From Chryseobacterium echinoideorum (lineage in GTDB: Bacteria > Bacteroidota > Bacteroidia > Flavobacteriales > Weeksellaceae): a DNA stretch of 64,000 nt. Shown piece after piece: positions 43,446 to 53,210 of this stretch (the first letter of the stretch is position 1; every line of letters starts with the position of its first letter). The DNA lies in assembly GCF_007474535.1 (NCBI RefSeq), contig NZ_VKNW01000002.1, forward strand, positions 62,001-126,000. The letters are read 5' to 3'. The translations under genes were made by a program, and so were the position numbers. The notes beneath the pieces were generated by a model. That model searched no databases. It worked only from the letters and a program-made list of their open reading frames with translations, and was not told where the DNA came from.

Positions 43446-46400
43446 ATGAAAAGAATATTACTTTTTTTAGTTTGTTTCAGCACCCATATTTATTACTCTC
43501 AATCTCAAAAAGTGGAAGTAGTAAATAGCTTAAACGGACAAAAATTGGAAGTCAATGGAAAACCTTTCATTGTAAATGGGATGAATTGGGACTATTATCC
43601 TGTCGGAACCAATTTCAGTTATTCACTCTGGACTCAGCCGGATGATTTCATCAAAAAAGCATTGGATGATGAGATGTCTTTGCTAAAAAATATGAATGTA
43701 AATGCTATTCGTGTTTACTCCGGAATTCCAAAAAAATGGATTACCTATATCTATGAAAATTATGGAATTTACACCATGCTCAACCATTCTTTCGGAAGAT
43801 ATGGATTAACGATTAACGGAGTTTGGACACCAATTACCCATTATGATGACAAGAGAACTCAGGACCTTTTGATGTCCGAAGTAAAACAATTGACTTCTCA
43901 ATACAAAAATACTCCAGGATTACTTTTGTATCTTTTAGGAAACGAAAACAATTACGGGCTTTTTTGGCAAGGCGCAGAGACAGAAGATTTTCCGGATGAT
44001 GAAGAGCAGAAAAGATTTGTCGGAGAAAAGCGGGGTCGCCCAATGTACCGCTTGATGAATGAGGCTGCCAAAGAAATGAAATCTTTAGACGGTTCTGTTC
44101 CGGTTGCTATTTGTAACGGAGATTTACTTTTCCTGAATATCATTAATGACGAATGTAAAGATGTAGATATTCTCGGAATTAACTCCTATCGTGGCGTTTC
44201 TTTCACCGATTTATTTGATCGTGTGAAAAAAGAATATGGAAAACCAGTACTTTTCACAGAGTTTGGTGCAGACGCATTCAATGAACTTTCACAGCAGGAA
44301 AATCAGGACGATCAGGCTTATTATCTTAAAGGAAACTGGCAGGAAATCTACGAAAATACTGCAGGAATGGGAAAAGCAGGAAACTCAATCGGAGGTTTCA
44401 CTTTTCAGTTTAGTGATGGCTGGTGGAAGTATAAACAGACCGAAAGTTTAGACATTCATGATACTAATGCTTCCTGGAGTAACGGCGGTTACATCAGGGA
44501 TTTTAAACAGGGACAAAACAATATGAATGAAGAATGGTTCGGAATCTGTGCTAAAGGAAAAACGGATGCTTCGGGTCACTATCAATTATATCCAAGAAGT
44601 GCATATTATACCTTAAAAGAAATTCATCAGTTTAATCCTTATGATAACAATGCTGTTGCAAAATCTGGAAATGCAGTACAATCATATTTCGGGAATATAA
44701 ATTTATCAGATGCACAACTTCGTGCAAGAGGAGATAAAGCAGCATTGAAAGGAGAAAGTAGTGATTTAATCAGAATCAGTCAGCTGAGAGCAGATTTTAC
44801 TACCTTCAACACGGGTGGAAGTCTTACGGAAACCCCCAAAGATAAATCAGACGCTTACACCAAATATCCTAACAAACAAGGTTTTGATCATATGCAGTCA
44901 TATTATGTAGGGTTTGAAGGAAATCCTGCACCCAATATGAGAGCCAATGTCAATTTTAATATTTTAGGAAATGTAGCAGAAAACCCTATTGACCAGATTT
45001 TCTACGAAAACAGAGGCAGACCAATTAAAGTTTTGAATGCTGATGGAACCATTACCGAAATGAGAGACTTGAATAGATTCCAAGTTTACAGCGCAAGTTA
45101 TAACTGGAATCACAAATACTTTGATCTTCACGGCTTTTACAGAACAGGTCATTATCATTGGGGTTACGAAGGTGATTTTTTCGGATTGTATCCTGAAGCC
45201 AATTATGGTCCTAATATGGATATCTACAACGGTGAAGCACCTTTCGGATTTGAATTTACAGGTAAAAAAGAAATTAGCGGCTTAAAAATCGCATTCGGAC
45301 CAGAACTTTGGTGGGGAGCCAACCCTGCATTTTTAGTAAAATATTCTAAAAGTTTAGGAAAATTCAACTTCACAGGGATTTTCCACGAAGATGTAGACCA
45401 AAGAGGAGATTCTCAAAGTTCATTTGCTGTTCCGCAGCCAAAAACAAGAAGGGCAACTTTAGCAGTACAAAGAAAATTAGGCAAATTCGTGATTGACTTG
45501 GGCGGAATTTGGGCTGGTCAACCGCTTAACGGAAGAGATTTTCAACTTTACAGAGACGGAAACATCTACCAAGATCAAATTAATGGCGATGACAATTGGG
45601 GTGGTAAAGCGAAATTTACATATATCGGAGGAAAATTCAATTGGTACGCTCTAGGTTCTGCAATGGGATTGGTTGCCAACGGAGGTTGGGATCAGACTCA
45701 GACCTTCACAGGGTGGAAGTTAAAAGACACAGGAAGTGGAAATCAATACAACTTTCTTACAGGTTTTACCTACAAAATAGGAAACTTTGAGATTGCACCC
45801 AATTTTCTTTGGCAAAAACCTATTGAAGGACCTGTTCCTTTCGGTGTTCCGGCTCCGGGAAGACCAAGAAATATTCTGGAAGACCCTTTTGTAGTAAGAG
45901 CAAACAGAGAGCAAACCGCAGGAGAAATTTTATTCACTTATGATCCGACTCCGGCAACTTGGATGTACGCTTGGGACAGTGACAGAACAGAAGATGCACC
46001 ATTTGCATTCAGTGCAGGATTTGTTTACAGACATTTACCAACTACACAGGATGCTGCCATCGGTATTTTGGGGGACGGAAGATCGTTATTTGCATTTCCG
46101 GGAGCAGCTCCTGCTGCAGATCTTTGGGAAGCCAACGCAAGAATTATTTCAAAAATTTCAACCAATTTCGGTGTTATAGCCAATATTTATGGTGGAACGG
46201 GACAGGCAAACGGAAGCGACCCTCGTAAAATAGAAAGATTCGGTTTAGATGTGAGAGCCATTTACAAAAAAATGAAATTCATTACAGCATTTAAGCTTAA
46301 CGATTGGGGACCTTACGATTACCACAGAGATTTTAACCAAACATTCCCGATGCAGTTAATGGGAGATCTTTCTCTCGAAATCGGAAAACCAGATTGGTGG

Positions 46401-46589
46401 ATTCTTCCGGGAACCAGAATCGGAATTAGAGGAACCTACAGAACATTAGACCAGTACTCGCCAAGATACAATCCTACCCAAACAATTGACGGTGCAGGAA
46501 ACTGGGTTCCAAATCCAACTGCGATTGGTTTTCCGGATGGAAACGAGTGGGAAATCAGAACATATATTCAAATTAATATAGGGAAATAA
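43446..46589 (+). CDS. Glycosidase (GH2-like TIM barrel) fused to an outer-membrane-barrel-like region
   Basis: A 1047-aa protein with a Sec signal (about 1-18). Residues 25-400 form a TIM-barrel glycosidase like the catalytic domain of GH2 and related beta-glucan enzymes: acid/base Glu167 in LLGNENN, nucleophile Glu272 in LFTEFGAD. From about 450 to the end the sequence changes to repeated amphipathic strands with aromatic ends and short turns (YYVGFEGNP, FDLHGFYRTGHYHWGY, AFGPELWWG, LEIGKPDWWILPG), ending EIRTYIQINIGK, the look of an outer-membrane beta barrel. This is an unusual architecture. It is the first gene of the glucan locus, so it may combine hydrolysis with sugar passage through the outer membrane. 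Confidence 0.75.
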   Translation: MKRILLFLVCFSTHIYYSQSQKVEVVNSLNGQKLEVNGKPFIVNGMNWDYYPVGTNFSYSLWTQPDDFIKKALDDEMSLLKNMNVNAIRVYSGIPKKWITYIYENYGIYTMLNHSFGRYGLTINGVWTPITHYDDKRTQDLLMSEVKQLTSQYKNTPGLLLYLLGNENNYGLFWQGAETEDFPDDEEQKRFVGEKRGRPMYRLMNEAAKEMKSLDGSVPVAICNGDLLFLNIINDECKDVDILGINSYRGVSFTDLFDRVKKEYGKPVLFTEFGADAFNELSQQENQDDQAYYLKGNWQEIYENTAGMGKAGNSIGGFTFQFSDGWWKYKQTESLDIHDTNASWSNGGYIRDFKQGQNNMNEEWFGICAKGKTDASGHYQLYPRSAYYTLKEIHQFNPYDNNAVAKSGNAVQSYFGNINLSDAQLRARGDKAALKGESSDLIRISQLRADFTTFNTGGSLTETPKDKSDAYTKYPNKQGFDHMQSYYVGFEGNPAPNMRANVNFNILGNVAENPIDQIFYENRGRPIKVLNADGTITEMRDLNRFQVYSASYNWNHKYFDLHGFYRTGHYHWGYEGDFFGLYPEANYGPNMDIYNGEAPFGFEFTGKKEISGLKIAFGPELWWGANPAFLVKYSKSLGKFNFTGIFHEDVDQRGDSQSSFAVPQPKTRRATLAVQRKLGKFVIDLGGIWAGQPLNGRDFQLYRDGNIYQDQINGDDNWGGKAKFTYIGGKFNWYALGSAMGLVANGGWDQTQTFTGWKLKDTGSGNQYNFLTGFTYKIGNFEIAPNFLWQKPIEGPVPFGVPAPGRPRNILEDPFVVRANREQTAGEILFTYDPTPATWMYAWDSDRTEDAPFAFSAGFVYRHLPTTQDAAIGILGDGRSLFAFPGAAPAADLWEANARIISKISTNFGVIANIYGGTGQANGSDPRKIERFGLDVRAIYKKMKFITAFKLNDWGPYDYHRDFNQTFPMQLMGDLSLEIGKPDWWILPGTRIGIRGTYRTLDQYSPRYNPTQTIDGAGNWVPNPTAIGFPDGNEWEIRTYIQINIGK

Positions 46590-46593
46590 AATT

Positions 46594-46677
46594 TTGGGCA
46601 GCTTTATCCGCCTTCCGCTCCCGCTTTTTTGTAATTTTTAAAAAATTACAAAAAGAGCTCCGCTCAAGTCGGGCTGC
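46594..46677. repeat. Dispersed intergenic repeat, copy 1 (84 bp)
   Basis: Starts TTGGGCAGCTT, continues TCCGCCTTCCG, has a central hairpin TTTTTGTAATTTTT/AAAAATTACAAAAA (about 46626-46655), and ends with CTCAAGTCGGGCTGC. A second 84-bp copy lies at 58576-58659. Both ends are nearly identical between copies while the central part differs. It resembles the intergenic repeat families scattered in Flavobacteriia genomes. Confidence 0.7.
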
Positions 46678-46694
46678 AATACATAACAGGAAAA

Positions 46695-48587
46695 ATGAAA
46701 AAAATGAGAAATATATTTAACAATAAAATCATAAAATCGGCTCTAGCATTATCCTTATTATTGGTTTTGGGATGTCAGCGCGATCTGAATGAATTAGAAG
46801 AAGCCGGCTATCCGAAAAATCCTGAGGTTTTTATCGATGGTTTTAGCTCAGGGCTTAATTATGCAGCATTTGGAGGTTCTGCTCCTAAAGCATTTCAGGT
46901 TGATAACGAGGTAAAATATGCAGGTACAGCATCAATGCGTTTTGAAGTTCCGGATTACGGAAGCCCGGAAGGAGCTTATGCAGGCGGAAGTTTTTTTACA
47001 TCAGTAGGAAGAGATTTGTCAGATTATAACGCCCTTTCATTCTGGATAAAAGCAACACAGCCTGCAAAAATAGATGTTATCGGGTTTGGAAATGATTTAG
47101 GTGAAAACAGATATCAGGTTTCCATCAATGCTCTTCCTGTAAATACCAACTGGAAAAAGGTATATATTCCGATTCCTGATGCAGAGAAGTTGGTAGCAGA
47201 AAAAGGAATGTTTTTCTATTCAGAAGGTCCGGAAAACAATAACGGATACACTTTTTGGATTGATGAGGTGAAATTTGAAAAGGTTCCCGGAATTGCACAG
47301 GGAAGTGCCGGAATTCTTAATGGAGAAAACAAAACGGTAACCTCTTTTGTAGGAGTAAACCAAAATGTTGATGGATTGATTTCCACCTTCAGTCTTCCTA
47401 ACGGATTGAATCAGGTGGTGAATCTTACGCCGCATTATTTTAATTTTATATCTTCCAACCCTTCGGTTGCGACGGTGAATAACTTAGGAAATGTTTCTAC
47501 TGTTTCGGGAGGATCTGCAGTAATTACGGCTACTTTAGCAGGAAAAACAGCTTCGGGAAGCTTAACGATCAACTCTCAGGGAAATTTTATTGCGGCTCCA
47601 ACGCCAACACATCCTGCTGATAAAGTGATTTCGGTTTTCAGTGACACTTATACCAATGTTCCGGTAGATTATTACAATGGTTATTGGGCACCTTACCAAA
47701 CCACGCAATCGGCAGATTTTACAGTTAACGGAAACAATGTATTGAACTATTATAACTTCAATTTTGTTGGAATTGAGTTTGCCTCCAATCCGATTAACGC
47801 TTCTGCAACGTCACATTTCCATGCAGATATTTATCTTCCCAATGCTTTAGCAGCAGGAGCTAATTTTAAAGTAAATGTTGTGAATTTTGGTGCAGACGGA
47901 GTTTATGGAGGAGGTGACGACAGCAACCATGTCACTACGATTACAGCACCAGTTTTACAGGGACAAAATTGGGTAAGTTTAGACATTCCATTCAGTGCAA
48001 TGACGGGTCTAACATCCAGAAACAAAATCGGACAGATTATTTTTGAAGGAACCAATATTCCGGCATTTTATGCAGATAACATTTATTTCTATAATGATGG
48101 AAGTATTATTCCTGCAACACCAACTGCGGCTGCTCCAAATCCTTCTCACGCTGCAAATTCTGTTCTCTCAGTATTTAGTGATGCATATACCAATGTTGCA
48201 GGAACAGACTTTAATCCGAACTGGGGTCAGAGCACAATTGTTTCCCAACTTCCGATTGCGGGAAATAACACAATAAAATATGCCGGATTAAATTATCAGG
48301 GAACACAATTCGCAAGTCCGCTCAATGTTTCATCTTATGGTTTTATTCATATTGATTACTATACTGCAAATTCAACTAGCTTAAAATTCTATCTTATTAG
48401 CCCCGGTCCGGTAGAAAGATCATATACTTTGTCTGTTCCATCAGGAATAGGAACGAGTACAAATGGCTGGAAAAGCATTGATATTCCTTTATCAGCATTT
48501 TCTGGGGTAAACTTAAGCAGCATTATTCAGTTTAAAGCAGATGGAAATGGCGATATTTTCTTTGATAATATGTATTTCCACAATTAA
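46695..48587 (+). CDS. Surface glycan-binding lipoprotein with Ig-like domain and two repeated modules
   Basis: A 630-aa protein with lipoprotein signal LLLVLGCQRD (Cys27). An N-terminal beta-sandwich (about 35-200) resembles CBM11/galactose-binding folds (FEVPDYGSPEGAY, NALSFWIKA). A bacterial Ig-like (BIG2-type) domain follows (FISSNPSVATVNNLGNVSTV, about 210-295). Then come two copies of a roughly 150-aa module starting ISVFSDTYTNV and LSVFSDAYTNV and ending DNIYFYND and DNMYFHN. Two more copies are in the 518-aa protein at 60454. It probably binds beta-glucan at the cell surface in place of a SusD-type protein. It lies 17 bp before the GH16 gene. Confidence 0.8.
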   Translation: MKKMRNIFNNKIIKSALALSLLLVLGCQRDLNELEEAGYPKNPEVFIDGFSSGLNYAAFGGSAPKAFQVDNEVKYAGTASMRFEVPDYGSPEGAYAGGSFFTSVGRDLSDYNALSFWIKATQPAKIDVIGFGNDLGENRYQVSINALPVNTNWKKVYIPIPDAEKLVAEKGMFFYSEGPENNNGYTFWIDEVKFEKVPGIAQGSAGILNGENKTVTSFVGVNQNVDGLISTFSLPNGLNQVVNLTPHYFNFISSNPSVATVNNLGNVSTVSGGSAVITATLAGKTASGSLTINSQGNFIAAPTPTHPADKVISVFSDTYTNVPVDYYNGYWAPYQTTQSADFTVNGNNVLNYYNFNFVGIEFASNPINASATSHFHADIYLPNALAAGANFKVNVVNFGADGVYGGGDDSNHVTTITAPVLQGQNWVSLDIPFSAMTGLTSRNKIGQIIFEGTNIPAFYADNIYFYNDGSIIPATPTAAAPNPSHAANSVLSVFSDAYTNVAGTDFNPNWGQSTIVSQLPIAGNNTIKYAGLNYQGTQFASPLNVSSYGFIHIDYYTANSTSLKFYLISPGPVERSYTLSVPSGIGTSTNGWKSIDIPLSAFSGVNLSSIIQFKADGNGDIFFDNMYFHN

Positions 48588-48604
48588 AATCAAAAATAAG
48601 AATT

Positions 48605-49447
48605 ATGAAATTTTTTAATCACCATAAATTTTTAAAATTAACCTCAGTTATTGCTTTTGCGTTTATCACAATCTCCTGTGAAGAAGAAGCAGAACAGACA
48701 TTGCCGGAAAGAAACTGGGAACTTACGTGGAGCGATGAGTTTGATGGTGTAGCAGGAACTTCTCCTGATGCCTCAAAATGGTCTTATGATATTGGAACCG
48801 GAAATGGAGGTTGGGGAAATCAGGAATTACAATATTACACCAACCGTCCTGAAAATGTTTCGCAGGACGGAAACGGAAACCTTGTGATCACTGCCAAAAA
48901 AGAAAGCTATAACGGTTCAGCTTTTACATCAGCAAGAATCAAAACCAAAGGACTTTTTGATCAGCAATACGGGCGATTTGAAGCCAGGTTAAAAACACCT
49001 TACGGACCTGGGATATGGCCAGCTTTCTGGATGTTGGGTGCTAATGTAGATACCGTTCCGTGGCCCCAATGTGGTGAGATTGATATTATGGAATTGCGTG
49101 GACAGGAACCGCACATCATCAACGGAACTTTACACGGACCGGGATATTCCGCAGGAAATTCTATTACAAAAGCATACGCTCTGAAAAATGGAAGATTCGA
49201 TACCGATTTCCACATTTTCGCTGTAGAATGGGATGCAGACAAGATTGATTTCTTTATAGATGACTATCTATATCAACGTCTGACTCGTGATGAAGTGGAA
49301 AAAAAAGGTCAATGGGTTTACAATTCTCCCTTTTTTATGATTCTGAATGTTGCGGTTGGGGGAAATTATGTAGGTTTTCCGGTTGACGGAACACCTTTCC
49401 CACAAAAAATGACCATAGATTATGTAAGAGTTTACAAAGCAAAATAA
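48605..49447 (+). CDS. GH16 beta-1,3-glucanase lipoprotein (laminarinase-type)
   Basis: A 280-aa endo-beta-glucanase with lipoprotein signal FITISCEEE (Cys25). The GH16 catalytic motif is GEIDIME with nucleophile Glu158, Asp160 and acid/base Glu163. Aromatic sugar-binding residues are in GIWPAFWMLG and PWPQCG. C-terminal IDYVRVYK is typical of GH16. It has no extra domain and is 17 bp downstream of the glycan-binding lipoprotein gene. It should cut beta-1,3-glucan (laminarin or fungal glucan) at the cell surface or in the periplasm. Confidence 0.92.
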   Translation: MKFFNHHKFLKLTSVIAFAFITISCEEEAEQTLPERNWELTWSDEFDGVAGTSPDASKWSYDIGTGNGGWGNQELQYYTNRPENVSQDGNGNLVITAKKESYNGSAFTSARIKTKGLFDQQYGRFEARLKTPYGPGIWPAFWMLGANVDTVPWPQCGEIDIMELRGQEPHIINGTLHGPGYSAGNSITKAYALKNGRFDTDFHIFAVEWDADKIDFFIDDYLYQRLTRDEVEKKGQWVYNSPFFMILNVAVGGNYVGFPVDGTPFPQKMTIDYVRVYKAK

Positions 49448-49507
49448 AATTTTAAACCACTCAAACCTGTAAGGTTTCCCGAAAACATGACTCACAAAAC
49501 ATTTCAA

Positions 49508-49527
49508 CGAAGGAAATTTTTCCTTCG
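49508..49527. repeat. Small hairpin in the gap before the phosphorylase gene
   Basis: CGAAGGAAA (49508-49516) pairs with TTTCCTTCG (49519-49527). No T-run follows, so it is not a standard terminator. A second small palindrome AACCTGTAAGGTT lies at about 49465-49477. Both look like fragments of dispersed intergenic repeats. Confidence 0.4.
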
Positions 49528-49577
49528 GAAGGGCTTTACAAACTTATTTTTAAAAATAATTTATCAAAATTTCATTA

Positions 49578-52064
49578 ATGCAATCCACGATTTCCCATAT
49601 CGAATCCTCTTTAGAAACTGTAAAAATCAACCACGAAGTTTTTTTTAAAATCTCCGATACAGAAACGTTGCGTCCGTTTTTTATGACCATCGTCAGCGAC
49701 TCCAATCATTGGATGTTCGTTTCCAGCAATGGTGGGCTTTCCGCAGGGAGAAAAAACTCAGAATTTGCCCTTTTTCCGTATTACACCGATGATAAAATCA
49801 CAGAATCGGCAGAAATTACCGGAAGCAAAACAATGGTTCAGGTTCGTAAAAATGGAGAAATCATCCTTTGGGAACCTTTTTCTGTTCGCAATGAAGCACA
49901 ATTTCACACCACTAGAAATGTATACAAAAACGAATTTGGGAACAAGATTATTTTTGAAGAAATCAACCACGATTTGGCGCTCGCTTTTTCCTACGAATGG
50001 AACAACAGCAGCGAATTTGGGTTCATCAAAAAATCTAAAATCAAAAATTTATCGAATGAAAATCAAAACATTACTATTTTAGACGGACTTCAAAATATTT
50101 TACCGTACGGAATCGGAAGCGATTTGCAAAACCGTGTCAGCAACTTGGGCGATGCCTACAAACGTACCGAACTCGACCAAAAATCTGGACTCGGAATTTT
50201 CGCTTTGAGTGCCATTATCGTGGATAAAGCCGAACCAAGCGAAGCCTTGAAAGCAAACACCGTTTTCTCCATCGGAACAGAAAATCCAACGTATTTGCTG
50301 TCTTCACTTCAGTTGAAAAATTTCAGAAAAGGCGAAAAAATTACACAAGAAAACGATATTAAAGACGAAAAAGGGGCGTATTTCATCCAACAAGAAATAG
50401 CATTAAATTCTGAAAAAGAATGGTGTTTTATCGCCAATGTGAATCAGTCTCAATCCAATGTAATCGGTTGGATTGAACGCATTAAAAACGAAAAAAATCT
50501 TGTTTCAACTATCCAAAAAGATATTGATTTAGGCACCGAAAATCTTAAAAAATTAGTCGCTTCTGCCGATGGATTGCAGTTTACGAATGACGATTTGCGA
50601 GACAGTCGACATTTTTCCAACACGTTATTTAACATTATGCGTGGCGGAATTTTCGATGACAATTACACCATCGAAAAGTGGGATTTTTCCAAATATGTAG
50701 AAAAAGCCAATCACGAAGTCTTCAAAAATTCAACTTCCATCATCAATCAACTTCCGGAGAAATTTTCTTTATTTGAATTGAATGATACACTGAAAAACGC
50801 CCAAAACGCCGATTTCATAAGACTGGCAAAAGAATATTTACCGCTCAAATTTTCCCGCCGTCACGGAGATCCTTCTCGTCCTTGGAATAAATTTTCCATC
50901 AACACAACTAGCGAAGTGGATGGTTCTAAAATCTTGGATTACGAAGGAAACTGGAGAGATATTTTCCAAAATTGGGAGGCTTTGGCGCATTCGTATCCGT
51001 ATTTTATCGAAGGGATGATTTTCAAATTCCTCAATGCCACCACTTTTGACGGGTACAATCCGTATCGGGTAACCAAAGACGGTTTCGATTGGGAAACCAT
51101 TGAAGCCGACGACCCGTGGAGTTACATTGGATATTGGGGCGATCATCAGATTATTTATTTACAGAAATTTTTAGAATTTGCCGAAAATTATTTCCCAAAT
51201 TCATTAGAAAAATTGTTGGATCAAGAGATTTTTGTGTATGCCAATGTTCCGTACAAAATAAAATCCTACGAAGAAATTCTGAAAAATCCGAAAGACACCA
51301 TTGATTTTGATTTTGAATTGGACGCAACAATTCACCAAAGAAGAGCCGAAATGGGAGCAGACGGTGCTTTGCTTACCGATGAAAACGGAGAAGTATTGAA
51401 GGTGAATTTCACCGAAAAAATATTGGCAACGGTTCTTGCCAAATTGTCTAATTTCATTTTGGAAGGCGGAATCTGGATGAACACGCAACGTCCGGAATGG
51501 AACGATGCCAACAACGCTTTGGTAGGAAACGGTGTTTCGATGGTGACGCTGTATTATCTGCGAAGAATGATGAAATTTTTCCAGGCTGTTTTTAAAAATT
51601 CGGCTTTGGAAAACGTGAAAGTTTCTACCGAATTGGTGGATTTTTACAAAAAAATACGAGAAGGTTTTCAGGAAAATCTTCATTTATTGGAAGGAACTAT
51701 CAGCAACGAAGACCGCAAAAAAATCCTCGATGTATTCGGTGAAGCGGCTTCGGAATACCGAAATCACGTGTACACCAAAGGATTTTGGGGTAAAAAACAA
51801 ACTATCTCTTTGGAAGGGTTAAGACGATTTATTCATCTTTCGCTCCAGTTTTTGGAACATTCCATCAAAGCCAACGAACGTAAAGACGGTTTGTATCACG
51901 CGTATAATTTGATGACTTCTAACGAAAAATCGGTGGCTGTTTCGTATCTCAGCGAAATGTTGGAAGGACAAGTTGCGGTGTTGAGTTCCCAATTTTTAAG
52001 TTCAAATGAAGCCTTAAAAGTTTTGGACGCACTGAAAAATTCGGCTTTGTTCCGTCCAGATTAG
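49578..52064 (+). CDS. GH149-type beta-1,3-oligoglucan phosphorylase, N-terminal 828 aa (cut by TAG)
   Basis: This cytoplasmic protein (no signal) matches, by length and motifs, the GH149 family that phosphorolyses beta-1,3-gluco-oligosaccharides to glucose 1-phosphate. An N-terminal beta-sandwich (about 1-270) is followed by an (alpha/alpha)6 barrel with RRHGDPSRPWNKF, GYWGDHQIIYL and TQRPEWNDANNAL, where WND recalls the catalytic Asp region of GH94-type phosphorylases. The frame ends at TAG 52062-52064 after FRPD. The same frame continues without gap for 310 codons to 52994, so the full gene would be 1138 aa. This fragment lacks the C-terminal part and is probably inactive unless the stop is read through. 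Confidence 0.75.
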   Translation: MQSTISHIESSLETVKINHEVFFKISDTETLRPFFMTIVSDSNHWMFVSSNGGLSAGRKNSEFALFPYYTDDKITESAEITGSKTMVQVRKNGEIILWEPFSVRNEAQFHTTRNVYKNEFGNKIIFEEINHDLALAFSYEWNNSSEFGFIKKSKIKNLSNENQNITILDGLQNILPYGIGSDLQNRVSNLGDAYKRTELDQKSGLGIFALSAIIVDKAEPSEALKANTVFSIGTENPTYLLSSLQLKNFRKGEKITQENDIKDEKGAYFIQQEIALNSEKEWCFIANVNQSQSNVIGWIERIKNEKNLVSTIQKDIDLGTENLKKLVASADGLQFTNDDLRDSRHFSNTLFNIMRGGIFDDNYTIEKWDFSKYVEKANHEVFKNSTSIINQLPEKFSLFELNDTLKNAQNADFIRLAKEYLPLKFSRRHGDPSRPWNKFSINTTSEVDGSKILDYEGNWRDIFQNWEALAHSYPYFIEGMIFKFLNATTFDGYNPYRVTKDGFDWETIEADDPWSYIGYWGDHQIIYLQKFLEFAENYFPNSLEKLLDQEIFVYANVPYKIKSYEEILKNPKDTIDFDFELDATIHQRRAEMGADGALLTDENGEVLKVNFTEKILATVLAKLSNFILEGGIWMNTQRPEWNDANNALVGNGVSMVTLYYLRRMMKFFQAVFKNSALENVKVSTELVDFYKKIREGFQENLHLLEGTISNEDRKKILDVFGEAASEYRNHVYTKGFWGKKQTISLEGLRRFIHLSLQFLEHSIKANERKDGLYHAYNLMTSNEKSVAVSYLSEMLEGQVAVLSSQFLSSNEALKVLDALKNSALFRPD
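52062..52064 (+). other. In-frame amber stop interrupting the phosphorylase gene
   Basis: The codon after GAT (Asp) is TAG, followed in frame by TAC AGC TAT (Tyr-Ser-Tyr). A CAG to TAG change (Gln to stop) is the simplest explanation, because FRPD-Q-YSYLLYPN would read smoothly. It may be a true mutation, a sequencing error, or rarely a recoded codon. Confidence 0.8.
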
Positions 52065-52073
52065 TACAGCTAT

Positions 52074-52994
52074 TTGTTGTATCCGAACAAGCAACTGAAA
52101 GGATTTTTAGAAAGAAACAGCATTCCGGAAAATTTGGTTCAGCAATCAGCATTACTTCAACAATTGGTTTCCGAAAAAAACACCCAAATCATCGAAAAAG
52201 ATGTGTTAGGAAATTATCATTTTAATGGAAATTTCAAAAATGCAGGCGATTTAGAATTGGCTTTGGATGCTTTAAAAGTTGAAAATCATGAAAAGACCTT
52301 GATTTTAGGAATTTTTGAAGAAGTTTTTAATCATAAAGAATTTACAGGAAGAAGCGGAACTTTCTATGGGTACGAAGGTTTAGGCTCCATTTATTGGCAT
52401 ATGGTTTCCAAATTATTGTTAGCCGTAATGGAAGTTTGCCAAAAAGCCATCAACGAAAACGCTTCGCCAGAAACGGTGGGAAGATTATTGGAATACTTCT
52501 ACGAAATCAACGCAGGAATCGGCGTTCACAAATCTCCGGAATTGTACGGCGCTTTCCCAACCGATGCGTATTCGCACACGCCATTCGGAAAAGGCGCACA
52601 ACAACCGGGAATGACGGGACAAGTAAAAGAAGATTTACTGAGCCGTTTTGGAGAATTGGGCATTGTGGTAAAAGACGGACAATTACAGTTTAAACCCGAT
52701 TTATTAAGAAAAGAAGAATTTTTGTCCGAAGAAAAAACGATTGAATATTTTGATGTAAAATCCAATGCTTCAACGTTGAAATTACCCAAAAATGCCTTTT
52801 TTTTTACCAAATGCGAAGTTCCGGTGATTTATGAAATTTCGGAAACCGAAAGCGTGGAAATTTTTAATGAACAATGCGAAGCAAAAATAGAGAACAGTTT
52901 AACCATCAATCAAGAAGACTCCGAAAACATTTTCAAAAGGAACGGGAAAATCTCTTTGATTAAAGTGAAAATTAGAAAAGAACAGTTGAAATAA
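52074..52994 (+). CDS. GH149-type phosphorylase, C-terminal part (306 aa) in the same frame
   Basis: This is the continuation of the upstream gene after the TAG. The nearest usable start is a TTG at 52074 with no ribosome site, so it is probably not translated alone. It contains the end of the helical barrel (GYEGLGSIYWHMVSKLLLA, GAFPTDAYSHTPFGKGAQQPG, GQVKEDLLSRFGELG) and a C-terminal beta domain. GKGAQQPGMTGQVKED is a strongly conserved-looking segment, probably part of the active site. Reading frame, style and lack of other stops show that the interruption is recent. Confidence 0.7.
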   Translation: MLYPNKQLKGFLERNSIPENLVQQSALLQQLVSEKNTQIIEKDVLGNYHFNGNFKNAGDLELALDALKVENHEKTLILGIFEEVFNHKEFTGRSGTFYGYEGLGSIYWHMVSKLLLAVMEVCQKAINENASPETVGRLLEYFYEINAGIGVHKSPELYGAFPTDAYSHTPFGKGAQQPGMTGQVKEDLLSRFGELGIVVKDGQLQFKPDLLRKEEFLSEEKTIEYFDVKSNASTLKLPKNAFFFTKCEVPVIYEISETESVEIFNEQCEAKIENSLTINQEDSENIFKRNGKISLIKVKIRKEQLK

Positions 52995-53035
52995 TGAAAA
53001 AAAATTAATTATTGTCCGATAAAAATGAAAAAACA

Positions 53036-53142
53036 ATTAACAGGTCGCTCCTACGGAGCTTTTTACTGAAGAATACAAATTTCCTATTAACAGTAAGTCC
53101 CGATGGGACTTAATACAGCTCCTTTAGGAGCGACCTGTTAAT
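53036..53142. repeat. 107-bp palindromic intergenic repeat with three hairpins
   Basis: Outer arms ATTAACAGGTCGCTCCTA (53036-53053) and its near-perfect complement (ending 53142) frame the element. Inside are three small palindromes: GCTCCTACGGAGC, AAGTCCCGATGGGACTT (about 53095-53111) and GCTCCTTTAGGAGC. It lies in the gap between the phosphorylase and the GH17 gene. It resembles REP/MITE-like elements of Bacteroidota; no transposase is present here. Confidence 0.7.
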
Positions 53143-53210
53143 CTATCTCATAAACATTTAAATGGTTGAGGTGAAACTTCTTTTTATCGGGCAACAATAA
53201 AAAAATTTCA

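Noticed and set aside
51204..51683. 159-aa minus-strand frame inside the phosphorylase gene
   Set aside because: Antisense shadow of a well-supported plus-strand protein; no motif.
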